Positions 47,153-48,823 of a stretch of DNA of 48,823 nucleotides are shown piece after piece (position 1 is the stretch's first letter; each line of letters starts with the position of its first letter). The notes below the pieces were generated by a model. It ran no database searches. It was given only the letters and a program-made list of their open reading frames with translations, and was not told the origin of the DNA. The DNA comes from an uncultured Pelagibacteraceae bacterium. GTDB lineage: Bacteria; Pseudomonadota; Alphaproteobacteria; Pelagibacterales; Pelagibacteraceae. The position numbers and the translations under genes are program-made. The DNA lies in the NCBI GenBank assembly GCA_902627745.1, contig CACOKG010000005.1:1-48823 (forward strand), written 5' to 3'.

Positions 47153-48235
47153 ATGTTACCTTTTAAAATGGCTTTAAAAAAAAGGGATAATAATAAATCT
47201 AAAGGTCAAAATAATAAAAAGGGTAAATTTGATATGAACCCATTTGATTTCATTGAACAAAGTAAAAATAAATTAGAGAATTTTTATAAAAAACTCCAAA
47301 AAGAAAGAGCAACTAGTAAAAAAAGATCGGAAAAGCAAAGAATTATTAATGATAAAAGAGAGCTAGAGGTACAAAAAAAACAAGCTCAAAGAGAAAAGGA
47401 AGAGAAAATAAAAGAGGAAAAAAAACAAATTCTTGAACAAAGAAGACTGATTATTGAAAATGAAAAGCAAATTAAAAAAAATGAGGAAAAAAGAAAAAAG
47501 CTCGAAGCTAAAAGAATATTCATTGAAGAACAAAAAATTAAAGATGAGGAAGCTAGAAAAATAAGAGAGGATGCTAGAAAGATTAGAGAGGAAGAGCTTA
47601 GATTGAGAATGCTAGAGAGACAAAGGGTTCGAGAAGAAAAGATAAAAGCAAAAGAACAAGCTTTAAAAGAAAAGGAAATAAAAGCACAACAATTAAGAGA
47701 GGAAAGAGAGAGAGAGAGACAAGAACAGATTAGATTTAATGAAATTGAGAGACAAAAAAGATTAGAGGAGGAGCAAAGAACACGAGAAGCAGCTAAAAAA
47801 TTAAAATATGAAGAAGAAAAACTGAAAGAGTCAGAATTAAGATTAAAAGAGATCGAAAATGAGAGACAAAAAGAGATAGAAAGACAAATCTTAAAAGAAC
47901 AAGCTGAACAAAGAGTTAAAGAAGAAGAATTAAGACTTAAAGAAGAAAAAATAAAAGCCGAGGAAGAAGAGAGATATGCCCGACAAAAAGAAGAATATGA
48001 AAGAGCAGAGGAACTAAGAAAAGAAGCTGAGGAACAAAAAAGAATAGAAGAAGAAAAAGAACGAGAAACTAAACAAAAATTAGAGGAAGAACAAAGAATT
48101 CAAGAGGAACAGAGAAGATTGAGAGAGTGGGAAGAAAAATTTGATTTAGAGCAAAAAAAGAAGGAAGAAGAATTAATTAAAAAATTTTATAATGACAATT
48201 CTTCAAATAAAAATGAAAGTGAAGATAAAGAATGA
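47153..48235 (+). CDS. Highly charged E/K/R-rich predicted single-helix/coiled-coil protein
   Basis: 360 aa continuous ORF (possible start 47168); dominated by E, K, R, Q. Confidence 0.7.
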   Translation: MLPFKMALKKRDNNKSKGQNNKKGKFDMNPFDFIEQSKNKLENFYKKLQKERATSKKRSEKQRIINDKRELEVQKKQAQREKEEKIKEEKKQILEQRRLIIENEKQIKKNEEKRKKLEAKRIFIEEQKIKDEEARKIREDARKIREEELRLRMLERQRVREEKIKAKEQALKEKEIKAQQLREERERERQEQIRFNEIERQKRLEEEQRTREAAKKLKYEEEKLKESELRLKEIENERQKEIERQILKEQAEQRVKEEELRLKEEKIKAEEEERYARQKEEYERAEELRKEAEEQKRIEEEKERETKQKLEEEQRIQEEQRRLREWEEKFDLEQKKKEEELIKKFYNDNSSNKNESEDKE

Positions 48236-48239
48236 CTAG

Positions 48240-48823
48240 TTAAATTTTTTGGTCGTATTCACCAATTTTACCTGTTTTTTGAAGCAAAGAATCTATAAAC
48301 TTGAATATTTTTAACTTTCTATCGTTAGATGTAGGACTTTCTGTTACAATTACCAATGAAGGTTTATTAGAGGAGGCTCTAATCAAACCCCATGAGCCAT
48401 CTTTAAACGAAAATCTCACTCCATTTACTGTCAAAATTTCATCAATTTCCTGGCTATCTATTTTAATTTTATCATTTTTAATTTTTTCAATATCTTTTAC
48501 AATTTTATCGACTAAAGCATATTTTTCCTCATCCTTACAATATGGAGCCATAGTAGGTGTTTGAAATGTTTTTGGAATTTCTTTAACGATTTCACCCATT
48601 TTTTTATTCTGATTATCTAGTAAATGACAAACTTGGATCGCCGAATTGATACCATCGTCATATCCATAACCTAAAGGTTGATTGAAAAAAAAATGTCCAC
48701 TTTTTTCAAATCCAGCTAAGGCGTTTTCATTGTTAACTTTTCTTTTTATATGTGAATGGCCAGTTTTCCAATAAATTGTTTTACATTTATTAGAATTTAA
48801 TAACTTATCATTTGCATATAATC
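48240..48823 (-). CDS. Phosphomannomutase/phosphoglucomutase, C-terminal fragment (5' truncated by window edge)
   Basis: Frame stays open to window end: KTGHSHIKRKVNNENALAGFEKSGHFFF...GYDDGINSAIQ typical of PMM/PGM; C-terminal VRFSFKDGSWGLIRASSNKP. Confidence 0.88.
   Translation of the reverse strand, partial: LYANDKLLNSNKCKTIYWKTGHSHIKRKVNNENALAGFEKSGHFFFNQPLGYGYDDGINSAIQVCHLLDNQNKKMGEIVKEIPKTFQTPTMAPYCKDEEKYALVDKIVKDIEKIKNDKIKIDSQEIDEILTVNGVRFSFKDGSWGLIRASSNKPSLVIVTESPTSNDRKLKIFKFIDSLLQKTGKIGEYDQKI

Noticed and set aside
1-48823. CRISPR arrays, IS elements, rRNA, toxin-antitoxin or phage defence genes
   Set aside because: No repeat-spacer pattern, transposase, rRNA signature or recognisable defence domain seen when reading the window.

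Overview
AT-rich, very compact window that reads like a streamlined marine alphaproteobacterium of the SAR11/Pelagibacterales type (inferred from gene content and composition; no search was run). About 45 protein-coding genes and one tRNA-Met are supported. Main blocks: (1) 3' end of an alternative oxidase, flavodoxin, exported MsrB; (2) a probable sulfonate/amine locus: HisD-like dehydrogenase, phosphotransacetylase-like protein, Ldh2-type dehydrogenase, tauCBA-type ABC transporter, divergent omega-amino-acid:pyruvate aminotransferase, alanine dehydrogenase, FAD/GcvT demethylase-type protein, BASS transporter and a double-wHTH regulator; (3) small paralogous membrane microproteins and tRNA-Met; (4) a short surface-glycan cassette; (5) a polyamine / methylthioadenosine salvage locus: apt, mtnP, mtnA, class II aldolase and a SpeD-SpeE fusion; (6) amino-acid ABC transporter, M24 peptidase, GT9, AbrB-type protein, TctCBA, GT4, gamma-CA, Tat-exported amine oxidase, PNPOx and related genes; (7) extended rpoZ, CoA-transferase, TRAP dctPQM, dus, TauE/SafE; (8) GNAT-like protein, E/K/R-rich helical protein, phosphomannomutase fragment. 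The most notable signals are: terminator-like hairpins right after the binding-protein gene in all four transporter operons of different classes; a SpeD-SpeE fusion with spermine-synthase-like motifs inside a coupled MTA/DHAP-shunt operon; a TauC permease with a very large N-terminal extension; a regulator promoter with 13-bp direct repeats; a missed 38-aa membrane ORF; and palindromic stop codons shared by convergent genes.
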